Assembly (NCBI GenBank): GCA_039030125.1
Contig: JBCCEV010000030.1
Span: 1 to 30,091 of the forward strand
Length of the DNA stretch: 30,091 nucleotides
Reading direction: 5' to 3'
Source: JBCCEV01 sp039030125
GTDB lineage: Bacteria > Pseudomonadota > Gammaproteobacteria > Ga0077536
Shown one piece after another: positions 1-6,752 of this stretch. The position numbers and the translations under genes are program-made. Numbering within the stretch: the stretch's first letter is position 1; each line of letters opens with the position of its first letter. The notes beneath the pieces were generated by a model that searched no databases, had not been told where the DNA came from, and saw only the letters and a list, made by a program, of their open reading frames with translations.

Positions 1-467
1 AAGAAAATGGGGCACCGCCACCAAAGCCGATGTGCGGTGGCTTCTACTTTGTGGACGAGGACCCGGTTCGCGCCGAAGAAATGGCCGATCGCTGGATCGG
101 TGCCTACTACCATACCGCGATGAAGCACTACGAGATGACGGCCGACAAGTTCGGCAGCCACAAAGGGTATGAGTTCTATAAGAACGTGGGTAAGTATATT
201 TCCAAACACGGCCTTGATGGCGCGGCGAAGGATTTCAAGGATCTTATGCCCTGGGGAACGCCTAATCAGGTGATCGAGAAGATCGCCTACATGCGCGAGA
301 TGATCGATATGCAGGGTCTAATGTGCCATTTCAGCTACGCGGGAATGCCTTACGAGGAAGCGGAACGCAACATGCGATGTTTTGCCGAACACGTCTTGCC
401 CGAAGTGCAGAAGTGGGACGTCGGGCCGTTAGCTGAGCCCCGGCCATTGGCGATCCGCGCCGCCTAA
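1..467 (+). CDS. LLM-class flavin-dependent monooxygenase, C-terminal part
   Basis: The reading frame is open from the left edge (frame beginning at base 3) to the TAA at 465-467, so only the last ~155 residues are present and the true start lies outside. The visible part has the helical C-terminal region of bacterial luciferase-like monooxygenases, with the typical stretch PWGTPNQVIEKIAYMREM (a substrate/flavin-side helix in which a 'G(T/S)P..V.EKI' motif recurs) and a closing HVLPEVQKW. Such enzymes use reduced flavin from a partner reductase to oxygenate organic substrates. It belongs to the same broad family as the full-length gene at 16649-17881 but is clearly a different member. Its stop codon overlaps the stop of the convergent downstream gene (CTAA, 464-467). 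The family call is firm; the substrate is unknown. Confidence 0.85.
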   Translation, partial: ENGAPPPKPMCGGFYFVDEDPVRAEEMADRWIGAYYHTAMKHYEMTADKFGSHKGYEFYKNVGKYISKHGLDGAAKDFKDLMPWGTPNQVIEKIAYMREMIDMQGLMCHFSYAGMPYEEAERNMRCFAEHVLPEVQKWDVGPLAEPRPLAIRAA

Positions 468-1768
468 GCGAGTTGCCTTTGGATTCTGCCGCGCCGACCA
501 ACGACCACCAGCAAGGCGGCGCTGGAGAGGAACAACCATGCCGCCGGCGGCAGCGGAACCGGCGCCGCGGCAAGTAGCGACACGCCGTTAGCCGTCTGAA
601 CGATATCTAGATTAAGGCTTGGTAACTTCGGCAGCACTATCTTTCCGAACGCGCCTCCGACGATCGCCGCTGTCAAGAAATCAAATTGGTTACCAGCCTC
701 AGGTGCGTAACCACCCTGAAAACGAATCCGCAGTGTGCCACCAAGCGTTAGCGGGCCGCTCACGTTAATCTTGTCGAAATCCGACGCATTAAAAACGTCG
801 ATGATCGTCGTGCCAAGTAGCTGCAAAGAACCGTCAACGGTGAGGTGCCCAGCGTTCTTGCTGTTAACACCAGGGTTTATTCGTCCTTTTGATCCTATGA
901 CAATCTCACCTGCCACGACACCGTTGCCCCGTAATTCACCGCCGTCGATTGCGACCGTGTTGGCCGACAGGACCGCCTGATCGATCGATGTAAAGCCTGA
1001 GGTTTGGACAAATGACTGAGCGTTTACTTGCGCACCACGCGAGAGCACGGTGCGCGACGAGTTCGTTAGGGTTTGCTGCACCGTTAAGTTGGAATCTCGA
1101 GTTACAGTGAGGCGGTTGCTGTTATCGAGCGTTTGTACCGTTGCAACCGAATCACGGGAGAGTGTGAATTTGCCGCGGTTGTCGAAATAACCGCTGACGG
1201 TCACGCCGCTATTGCGCGATGCGGTGATCTGTCCAGATTTAGCATTGGACCACTCGTTCGCGGTCAAAGAAGAGTTTTTGTTGAGCGTGACCTTACCCTG
1301 ATTGTCGACGATCCCTTGGGTCCTAATCGAGGAACCATTGTTAGCGGTGAGCTTCGCTTTCTTTGCGTTAGTGAGCAAATCGGTAGTGAATTCACCCGCC
1401 TTGTTGATGGCGATCGTGCCGCTATTGTTGGTTTCGTTAGTTACCCGGACATAAGAGCCGTTATCGTTGATGTTCACGGTTTTGCGATTATCTAGGTCAC
1501 TTAAATCGAGCGTGCCGCCTTTGCGGGCACGAACCGTTGCCTGGTTGGTAAGCGTCCCGGCCTGTTCGCCGGGCATGCGGATATCCACGCGGCCAGAAAA
1601 ATCGATCACCACCACGTCGCCCGCATTAGGAATGGAATTGGTTGACCAATTCGAAGCGTCATCCCAGCGACCGTTATTGGCGCTATCCCACTCCACCAGC
1701 GCCGCCAACGCATAGTCGTTCGCGATGAGCGAAAACAACATCAGCACAATGAGGCGGGTTCGAAACAT
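464..1768 (-). CDS. Secreted beta-helix protein with PEP-CTERM-like sorting signal
   Basis: A 434-residue protein from ATG 1768. The longer frame back to 1963 is rejected because MFRTRLIVLMLFSLIA begins a clean signal peptide ending near ALA. Next comes an 'EWDSANNGRWDDASNWS...PNAGDVVVID' opening, common in secreted and autotransporter-like proteins. Then follow about eight degenerate repeats of roughly 20-25 residues, rich in N, T and S with alternating hydrophobics, suggesting a right-handed beta-helix. A 'GRINPG...GHLTVDGSL' closing region and a C-terminal tripartite signal follow: VPLPPAAWLF, a hydrophobic helix, and a basic tail (GRRGRIQRQ). This matches the PEP-CTERM variant seen in gammaproteobacteria, processed by an exosortase and often surface- or EPS-linked. 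No exosortase is in the window. No strong ribosome binding site is visible. Confidence 0.82.
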   Translation of the reverse strand: MFRTRLIVLMLFSLIANDYALAALVEWDSANNGRWDDASNWSTNSIPNAGDVVVIDFSGRVDIRMPGEQAGTLTNQATVRARKGGTLDLSDLDNRKTVNINDNGSYVRVTNETNNSGTIAINKAGEFTTDLLTNAKKAKLTANNGSSIRTQGIVDNQGKVTLNKNSSLTANEWSNAKSGQITASRNSGVTVSGYFDNRGKFTLSRDSVATVQTLDNSNRLTVTRDSNLTVQQTLTNSSRTVLSRGAQVNAQSFVQTSGFTSIDQAVLSANTVAIDGGELRGNGVVAGEIVIGSKGRINPGVNSKNAGHLTVDGSLQLLGTTIIDVFNASDFDKINVSGPLTLGGTLRIRFQGGYAPEAGNQFDFLTAAIVGGAFGKIVLPKLPSLNLDIVQTANGVSLLAAAPVPLPPAAWLFLSSAALLVVVGRRGRIQRQLA

Positions 1769-1912
1769 TTTGCGTTGAACATTTAGTTTTAACGGGCGCG
1801 TAAGATCGCGAAATACGTGCCCGGTGTTAAACGCAAAAACGGCAGAATGTGATGGCGCGCAGCTTAGATCGCTAAAAAGGTGAACGCAGTCGCAAAACGC
1901 GTTGATCCCGGG

Positions 1913-1928
1913 TGTGACGGGTGTCACA
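1913..1928. promoter_or_regulatory. Perfect CRP/Vfr-like operator (TGTGA-N6-TCACA)
   Basis: TGTGACGGGTGTCACA reads as TGTGA, six bases, TCACA, the full consensus core recognised by cAMP-CRP family regulators. It is in the divergent gap between the PEP-CTERM gene and the crotonase gene. A -10-like TATCAT lies at 1965-1970 with no good -35, which is typical of an activator-dependent promoter. The operator centre would be about 57 bases upstream of the predicted start of transcription (near 1977), close to but not exactly a class I position. Confidence 0.6.
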
Positions 1929-1998
1929 GGTTTCTCTAGCCTGCGGTGGCACGCCATTTCCATTTATCATGGCCAACACGCACACCGAGGGGATAGCA

Positions 1999-2787
1999 AT
2001 GGCCGACGCGGTAGTACTCGATGTTCAAGACGATATCGGCACCATCACTTTCAATCGACCAGAGAAACGTAACGCTCTGACCGCGGAAATCTATAAGGAT
2101 CTCGCGGAGTGCGTTAATGAATGCCGTGATCGTGAAGATGTACGAGTGGCGATATTAACGGGAGCAGGAAAAGCATTTTGCGCTGGCGGTGACCTCTCAG
2201 GGATGGGGTCGCACGCCGATAATCGCGCCCACGTCACCAAGCAGCACATTTGGGAAGATGTTCAAGCTTTTCCAAAAATGATGGCAACCTTTGACAAGCC
2301 CATCATCGCCGCGGTTAATGGCGCAGCTACCGGCGCGGGGATGGATTATGCAATGGCCTGTGATATTCGCGTTGCCGGGCAGAGCGCAAAATTCGCGGAA
2401 ACCTATGCACGTCTGGGCCTCCTTCCGGGGGGCGGCGGCGCCTATTTTTTGCCGCGCTTGGTTGGCAAGTCCCAGGCTCTTGAATTGCTCCTGACCGCCG
2501 AGTTTATTGACGCCGATCGAGCGCTAGAAATCGGCTTGGTGAATCACGTTTTCCCCGATGCTGAGTTGCTGGATAAAACCCGCGCGATCGCGACTAAGAT
2601 TGCGGCGCTGCCGCCTTTTTCTATCCGACATATCAAACGCATGGTGCACAATTGCGCCCAGGTCGAACTTGCCACCGCGCTCGATTTGGTGTCATCCCAT
2701 ATCGCAATCGCCAAGGGTGGCGAGGATCATCTAGAAGCTGTTGCGGCGTTCAAGGAGAAACGCGCGGCGACGTTCAAGGGCTTTTAA
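1999..2787 (+). CDS. Enoyl-CoA hydratase/isomerase (crotonase) family protein
   Basis: A 262-residue crotonase-fold protein. ATG 1999 is chosen because GAGGGG stands 7 bases before it; GTG 1921 and ATG 1969 in the same frame lack this, and 1921 lies inside the CRP-like site. Oxyanion-hole segments are present: AFCAGGDLSG (about 59-68) and AAVNGAATGAGMDYAMACDI (about 104-123). At the two places where classical hydratases carry catalytic Glu (rat Glu144 and Glu164) this protein has Asp116 and Tyr136, with a Glu at 134, so simple hydration of a 2-enoyl-CoA cannot be assumed; isomerase, hydrolase or C-C cleaving crotonases also fit. It acts in the cytoplasm, probably on a CoA thioester from beta-oxidation-like or ring-cleavage catabolism. 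It is convergent with the DUF427 gene, 2 bp apart. Confidence 0.9.
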   Translation: MADAVVLDVQDDIGTITFNRPEKRNALTAEIYKDLAECVNECRDREDVRVAILTGAGKAFCAGGDLSGMGSHADNRAHVTKQHIWEDVQAFPKMMATFDKPIIAAVNGAATGAGMDYAMACDIRVAGQSAKFAETYARLGLLPGGGGAYFLPRLVGKSQALELLLTAEFIDADRALEIGLVNHVFPDAELLDKTRAIATKIAALPPFSIRHIKRMVHNCAQVELATALDLVSSHIAIAKGGEDHLEAVAAFKEKRAATFKGF

Positions 2788-2789
2788 CC

Positions 2790-3326
2790 CTACCAACCCT
2801 CGGTGCCGGGTTCGCCCTTGTAAGGCCCCACAATTTCCTGGGTGACCCAGCCGCCATAGAAGCCGCCGGATTGTGGCCGCACGCGCTCGCCATCGATCGA
2901 GCAAGCGACCTTGGCCGGGTAAAAAGATAAATGTTCTCGGATTTGTTCAAACTCACCGTTTGGCTCCGGGTACCACCAGGCTATCGCGCCCAACTCAGGT
3001 GCGGTTTTTACAGCGAGATATTGAGCCGCACCTTTCCATTCGCAAAAAGAGCGTCCCGGGCAAATTTCGAGCATTTCCATATTGATATCTGTCTGGGGAA
3101 TGTAGACCGTTGGAGGGCTGGCGGTTTCCAGGATCCGCAGTGTTTTTGTCGAATGCACTAATCGATCGGCCCCGCAATGCACTTCTATGGTTCGTTTGTC
3201 CAAAACGATGCAAGGGGGGCGAGGATAATCCCACACCGACTCTTGGCCGGGTCCGGGAAGCTTTGCGAATGCTGGCCGCTGTTGCCCGCGGTGTTGCCAA
3301 AGGTCGCGTGGGTCTTGTTTACTCAT
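2790..3326 (-). CDS. DUF427 domain-containing protein
   Basis: A 178-residue protein with the whole DUF427 pattern: ESVWDYPRPP near residue 29, an ETASPPTVYIP strand near 86, SFCEWKGAAQY near 112, AIAWWYPEP near 134, an FYPAKVACSIDGERV block near 154 and the closing SGGFYGGWVT followed by GPYKGEPGTEGW. The family is widespread, small and beta-rich, and its biochemical role is not established. About 28 residues precede the domain. The gene is transcribed toward the crotonase gene and divergently from the lipoprotein gene that follows. No clear ribosome binding site is seen at ATG 3326. The family call is firm, the function unknown. Confidence 0.85.
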   Translation of the reverse strand: MSKQDPRDLWQHRGQQRPAFAKLPGPGQESVWDYPRPPCIVLDKRTIEVHCGADRLVHSTKTLRILETASPPTVYIPQTDINMEMLEICPGRSFCEWKGAAQYLAVKTAPELGAIAWWYPEPNGEFEQIREHLSFYPAKVACSIDGERVRPQSGGFYGGWVTQEIVGPYKGEPGTEGW

Positions 3327-3374
3327 CTTAAAATGACGTCACTAACGCAATATTCTTCGTTTAAGCTTGGTTTC

Positions 3375-3953
3375 ATGATCGATCCCTGCCAGCGAGAGGT
3401 TCCGTCCCCGGCGCTTCGACCATTCCTGTTTACTGTGTTCGCACTGGCCATGAACGGTTGCTCGTTGTGGTCCAAACAAACCACGCAATGGCCGGGCGAC
3501 ATTCCTCACGAAACCTATTTCGAACGATCTTACGCTGCCGACCTCACTAATCAAAAATTTCAAACTCGCGATACCTATTTGAATTGGGTGTTTCGCTTCT
3601 ACCGGGGCTGGGCGCTGTATCCGATCGGCTGGACGGAAATGTCTTCGAAAGTGCTGGCGGCGAGTTCCCCCGATAGCCGTTCGAATATCGCCCGGCGACT
3701 GGACGCGCTGGGGCATCGCATCGCAGGGGAATGGGCGAAGTCCTCGCCGCAACGGCTAATTTTTAACGACACCGTCGCGGTTTGGGGGGAAGCAATTGCC
3801 GAAGCCGCGGAGCGTGGTGACATCCCGGATTTTCTAAGCGCCGTAGAAAGTGATGTGGACAGCTTGTTCGATCGGTCTATTAAGGCGGACGTTATAGTCA
3901 TCGACCGCTATTATGAAATCGTTGAGTTTGACCCCTTTGCGCTCCCCCAATAA
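3375..3953 (+). CDS. Putative lipoprotein of unknown function
   Basis: ATG 3375 gives 192 residues with a plausible lipoprotein signal: a hydrophobic run FLFTVFALAM followed by NGC, with Cys29 as candidate lipidated residue. The lipobox (M-N-G-C) is weak. ATG 3333 is an alternative start, but would leave only 6 bp to the divergent DUF427 start; the frame runs back further to 3177, antisense to DUF427, which is not credible. The mature part is mostly helical and contains NWVFRFYRGWALYPIGWTEM, then a predicted coiled region with IARRLDALGHRIAGEW, and ends DVIVIDRYYEIVEFDPF. I do not recognise a named family. Its last 41 bases overlap the start of the dioxygenase gene, which suggests translational coupling. 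Confidence 0.65.
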   Translation: MIDPCQREVPSPALRPFLFTVFALAMNGCSLWSKQTTQWPGDIPHETYFERSYAADLTNQKFQTRDTYLNWVFRFYRGWALYPIGWTEMSSKVLAASSPDSRSNIARRLDALGHRIAGEWAKSSPQRLIFNDTVAVWGEAIAEAAERGDIPDFLSAVESDVDSLFDRSIKADVIVIDRYYEIVEFDPFALPQ

Positions 3954-4629
3954 CCGGGTCTTGAATCAAATTCGAAGACGCCGGCTGATATCCGGTGCGA
4001 TAAGTTCGTTGTGGGCAGCGCCATCGCTGGCTAATCAATGCATTGCCGTGCCAGTGACCCGCGGGCCGTTTTATCCAGCGCCTCAGGATTTGCAGTGGAG
4101 TGACGATCTAACGGTGCGCGATCACTCAGGAATAAGCGCGCAAGGTGTGCGTTTGTACGTAACCGGACGGGTACGCGACGCCTATTGCCGGCCGGTGGCG
4201 GGTGCTCGAGTGGAGCTTTGGCAGGCTGATGCAAACGGTCTTTACAAACACGTCTTCTCGCGCAAACGTCGCGGCGTAGAGCTCGATCCTGGTTTTAAAT
4301 ATTTCGGCTACGTTAAATCTGATGAGGACGGTGCCTATCTTTTTAAAACCATCCGGCCGAAGTGGTATCACGATGCGTCAACGATCCGGTGCGCGCACCT
4401 GCATTTTCTGATCAGCCATCCTAAGCACGGTGAAGTCGCCACGCAGATGATGTTTGCTGGGCGAGAAGAAGACAGCATCCGCGCTTGGGATCCGGTGTTT
4501 CAGAATCTCGCTGACCGCTTGCAAGAGCAGTTAATCGTGCGTCCGATACCGGCGCAAGAACATGCCGCGTTTCGCGGATCGGAGCAGGGTGCCGAGGTTG
4601 CGCATTTCGATCAGGCCTTTCTAAGGTAA
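3913..4629 (+). CDS. Exported intradiol ring-cleavage dioxygenase-like protein
   Basis: A 238-residue protein related to the beta subunit of protocatechuate 3,4-dioxygenase. The four Fe(III) ligands expected of the intradiol family can be placed: Tyr111 (VELWQADANGLYKH), Tyr152 (RPKWYHD), His162 and His164 (CAHLHF). The N-terminus has QIRRRRLISGAISSLW before a small-residue region ending SLA-N near residue 41, which resembles a twin-arginine export signal, so the enzyme may act in the periplasm. Related exported intradiol-like dioxygenases are known in bacteria, often with undefined substrates. ATG 3913 lies inside the upstream lipoprotein gene (41-base overlap), and no later ATG keeps the export signal. 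The likely reaction is oxygen-dependent ortho cleavage of a catechol; the substrate is unknown. Confidence 0.85.
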   Translation: MKSLSLTPLRSPNNRVLNQIRRRRLISGAISSLWAAPSLANQCIAVPVTRGPFYPAPQDLQWSDDLTVRDHSGISAQGVRLYVTGRVRDAYCRPVAGARVELWQADANGLYKHVFSRKRRGVELDPGFKYFGYVKSDEDGAYLFKTIRPKWYHDASTIRCAHLHFLISHPKHGEVATQMMFAGREEDSIRAWDPVFQNLADRLQEQLIVRPIPAQEHAAFRGSEQGAEVAHFDQAFLR

Positions 4630-4641
4630 TGGTTGCAACCG

Positions 4642-5481
4642 ATGTTTAGAACGCTTCGACAAGCCGCATTCGATTTAGTGACTCCAACTATCGTCTTGTT
4701 CGACTGGCACGCGACGCTCGTTGATACGCTGGACGCTATGTACCATGCGCTCGATGAGGCACTCCCTTCCTTTGAGGCGCTGGGTCTGTCGGCGCGAATG
4801 GTTAAACCCGAGGAGAGTCGTACGACCGATGACGCGAGCCTGGTTGCTTTTGTTCGCGAGCATGCGCGCCTTCACCCAAGGATCAAAGCCGAGCGGAAAA
4901 TATCGCGCACCGATATTTTCGAAGTGCTTTTCGGCGCTGATGACGAGGCAAAACAAATTGCTCATAAGGCCTTCAACGAGCGTTACCGTAATCACTTTGG
5001 CGAGGTTCATCCGTTTGAAGGCGGCGAGCGCGACATTCTCGAGGAACTCCATACTTTTGATGTCAAGATTGGCGTGTTGACCAACCGCGAGCGAGAGTTC
5101 TTTGAGCACGAAATTTCTGTTGTCGAGGACGGCAGCTGGGTTGGACTTTTTGATACCGCGGTGTGCGGTGGCGACACTTACTGGCGAAAACCCAATCCAG
5201 AACCAATCTTGAAGGCGCTTGCCAATTTAGAGGAATCGCCCGGACTCCATTGTTGGTATGTCGGTGACAGTTCGACGGACGTGGCGGCCGCTAAGCGCGC
5301 GGGCTGCACGGCGGTGCTTTTTAACGGCGCGCGGTGGGACAAGGAATGGCTGGAGAAAGTCTTCCCGGGCACAACAGAGCATCCACACCAGCCCGATGTG
5401 ATTGTCGATAGTTTTGTTGATTTTAAATGGCTGTTTGAGGAATGCCTGGTTGTTAACGGCCGCTATCAGCGCCCTTGTTGA
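4642..5481 (+). CDS. HAD-superfamily hydrolase with altered motif I (DxH)
   Basis: A 279-residue HAD hydrolase from ATG 4642; a TTG at 4633 is in frame but unneeded. Motif I reads FDWHATLVDT with the nucleophile Asp21, but the usual second Asp (general acid/base) is His23. Motif II is LTN (Thr147), motif III is Lys183 (WRKPNPEP) and motif IV is GDSSTDVAAAKRAG (Asp209, Asp213). A helical cap lies between residues 30 and 130, as in phosphoglycolate phosphatase and haloacid dehalogenase relatives. The acid/base change argues against a standard phosphatase, although phosphonoacetaldehyde hydrolase also lacks the second Asp, so a different chemistry or a modified rate is possible. The gene starts 12 bases after the dioxygenase stop, so it is probably in the same transcript. 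It overlaps the LysR gene tail to tail by 16 bases. Confidence 0.85.
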   Translation: MFRTLRQAAFDLVTPTIVLFDWHATLVDTLDAMYHALDEALPSFEALGLSARMVKPEESRTTDDASLVAFVREHARLHPRIKAERKISRTDIFEVLFGADDEAKQIAHKAFNERYRNHFGEVHPFEGGERDILEELHTFDVKIGVLTNREREFFEHEISVVEDGSWVGLFDTAVCGGDTYWRKPNPEPILKALANLEESPGLHCWYVGDSSTDVAAAKRAGCTAVLFNGARWDKEWLEKVFPGTTEHPHQPDVIVDSFVDFKWLFEECLVVNGRYQRPC

Positions 5482-6383
5482 ACAATGACTTTATTCCTCC
5501 TCTCGGGCAGCCAGGCCTCAAGAAAGTGGATAAAAGCTTGCGCTTTAGCGGCCTGGTGGCGACGGCTGAGGTAGAGCACATAAACCGGCATTGTGTCTTG
5601 CTCAAAGTCGCTCTCCACCAACTTAAGCTTGCCGCGCAGCACATCCTCGTAGACGACGTAATAAGGAAGATAAGCTAGGCCTAGGCCTTCGATAGCAGCC
5701 TGCGTGATCGCCTCAGTGCTGGGCGAGCGAAAATTACTATGCACCCGGATCCTTTGCTGTTTGCCATCGACATGAACTGGCCAGCTACTGTTGGTTTGAA
5801 TCGATGAATCGACCAAGCAATTCACCGCCGCTAAATCATCGACCGTGATTGGTTGCGGCAAGCGCTGCAGTAAGCCCGGTGTTGCACACAGCACGAAGCG
5901 GGCTTCGCCTAGTTTTTTGGCGATCAGGGAGCTGTCCCTCAGCTCGCCCAAACGGACGATCAAATCGAGGCGCGCACCGACGACATCGGGTTCGTCGTCC
6001 TGCAGGCCAAGTTCAACGTTTACGTTGGGGTGCTCGGCGATGTAGTCGCTGACCATCGGCGTGAGCACGTGCCGACCGAAGGCGGGAGGAGAGCTGATCC
6101 GCAAAGATCCCGCTTCGCTTTCGCTGATTTCCGAAACAGCGTTCTCTGCCTCGTCGATGCGCCCGAGAATATCCAAAGCGTGGTCAACGTAAACCTGCCC
6201 GGCGTCGGTGAGTGATACGCCACGGGTCGTGCGATGCATCAGCCTCACGTTCAGTCGCTCTTCAAGCTGGCGAACGTGCTTGGAAATCATTGCCGTCGAT
6301 ACCGACAGTTCGCGCGCCGCTCCGGAAAAGGAGCCGAACCGCGCGACGGCAACTAGTGAACGCATACTCGTTAGGGTATCCAT
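5466..6383 (-). CDS. LysR-family transcriptional regulator (CrgA-like)
   Basis: From ATG 6383 the protein is 305 residues, the normal LysR length; a further upstream ATG (6404) is not used because GGAAGGG lies just before 6383. The winged helix-turn-helix covers about residues 5-63, with SFSGAARELSVSTAMISKHV as the core, and ends in the HRTTRGVSLTDAG motif. An effector-binding domain with the LRISSPPAFGRHVL opening follows at about 88-290. It is divergent from no gene immediately; the amidohydrolase that lies upstream is transcribed the same way, 369 bases away. Possible targets are the amidohydrolase/Mo-hydroxylase genes or its own promoter. The class is certain; its inducer is unknown. Confidence 0.95.
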   Translation of the reverse strand: MDTLTSMRSLVAVARFGSFSGAARELSVSTAMISKHVRQLEERLNVRLMHRTTRGVSLTDAGQVYVDHALDILGRIDEAENAVSEISESEAGSLRISSPPAFGRHVLTPMVSDYIAEHPNVNVELGLQDDEPDVVGARLDLIVRLGELRDSSLIAKKLGEARFVLCATPGLLQRLPQPITVDDLAAVNCLVDSSIQTNSSWPVHVDGKQQRIRVHSNFRSPSTEAITQAAIEGLGLAYLPYYVVYEDVLRGKLKLVESDFEQDTMPVYVLYLSRRHQAAKAQAFIHFLEAWLPERRNKVIVQQGR

Positions 6384-6418
6384 CTTGCCCTTCCCGACAG
6401 TCAAGATTGGAGCCCTGA

Positions 6419-6447
6419 ATTATGACAAACACGATGTTGCGTCGCAA
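6419..6447 (-). promoter_or_regulatory. Sigma-70-type promoter of the LysR gene
   Basis: Read on the minus strand, TTGCGA (6447-6442) is followed after exactly 17 bases by CATAAT (6424-6419), matching -35 and -10 boxes at 4/6 and 5/6. Transcription would begin near 6412 and give a leader of about 29 bases before the LysR ATG, which contains its ribosome binding site. No gene lies between this promoter and the LysR start. Confidence 0.55.
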
Positions 6448-6551
6448 AAAAAGCGCCCGCGTCTAATCGTCATTGCGGGTTCGTCTATAAGGCCCTGTAT
6501 TGCCAGCAAAAACAGGTTTTTAGCGGCGGCATCTCGTTTACGTCATTGATT

Positions 6552-6580
6552 CCGAAAATCGGACAAAGCCGAGATTTCGG
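6552..6580. repeat. Two tandem CCGA/TCGG inverted repeats
   Basis: CCGA-AAA-TCGG (6552-6562) and CCGA-GATT-TCGG (6569-6580) lie 6 bases apart in the 369-base gap between the LysR start and the amidohydrolase stop. Their centres are about 17 bases apart, somewhat under two helical turns. They could be operator half-sites for a regulator, perhaps the nearby LysR protein, but they lie about 105 bases upstream of its -35 box. No T-run follows, so they are not an intrinsic terminator. Nothing else is identifiable in 6448-6752. Confidence 0.3.
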
Positions 6581-6752
6581 GGGCGCGCACGGGACGAGCG
6601 CGGATCGGCCGCCATTTTGAGGCAAAAAACAAAGGGTGATTAGCGGCTTGGCCGCTGAGGTCCCGGCTCGCGCGAGTTCGTAATGATCCGATGCTAAGGC
6701 CGCGCTTTCACGAGGCTGTTAACGGCAATCAAGGCGGCCCGCGTCTTGGCCC

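Noticed and set aside
1921..1998. Upstream starts for the crotonase gene (GTG 1921, ATG 1969)
   Set aside because: They lack a ribosome binding site; GTG 1921 lies in the CRP-like site and 1969 overlaps the probable -10 box.
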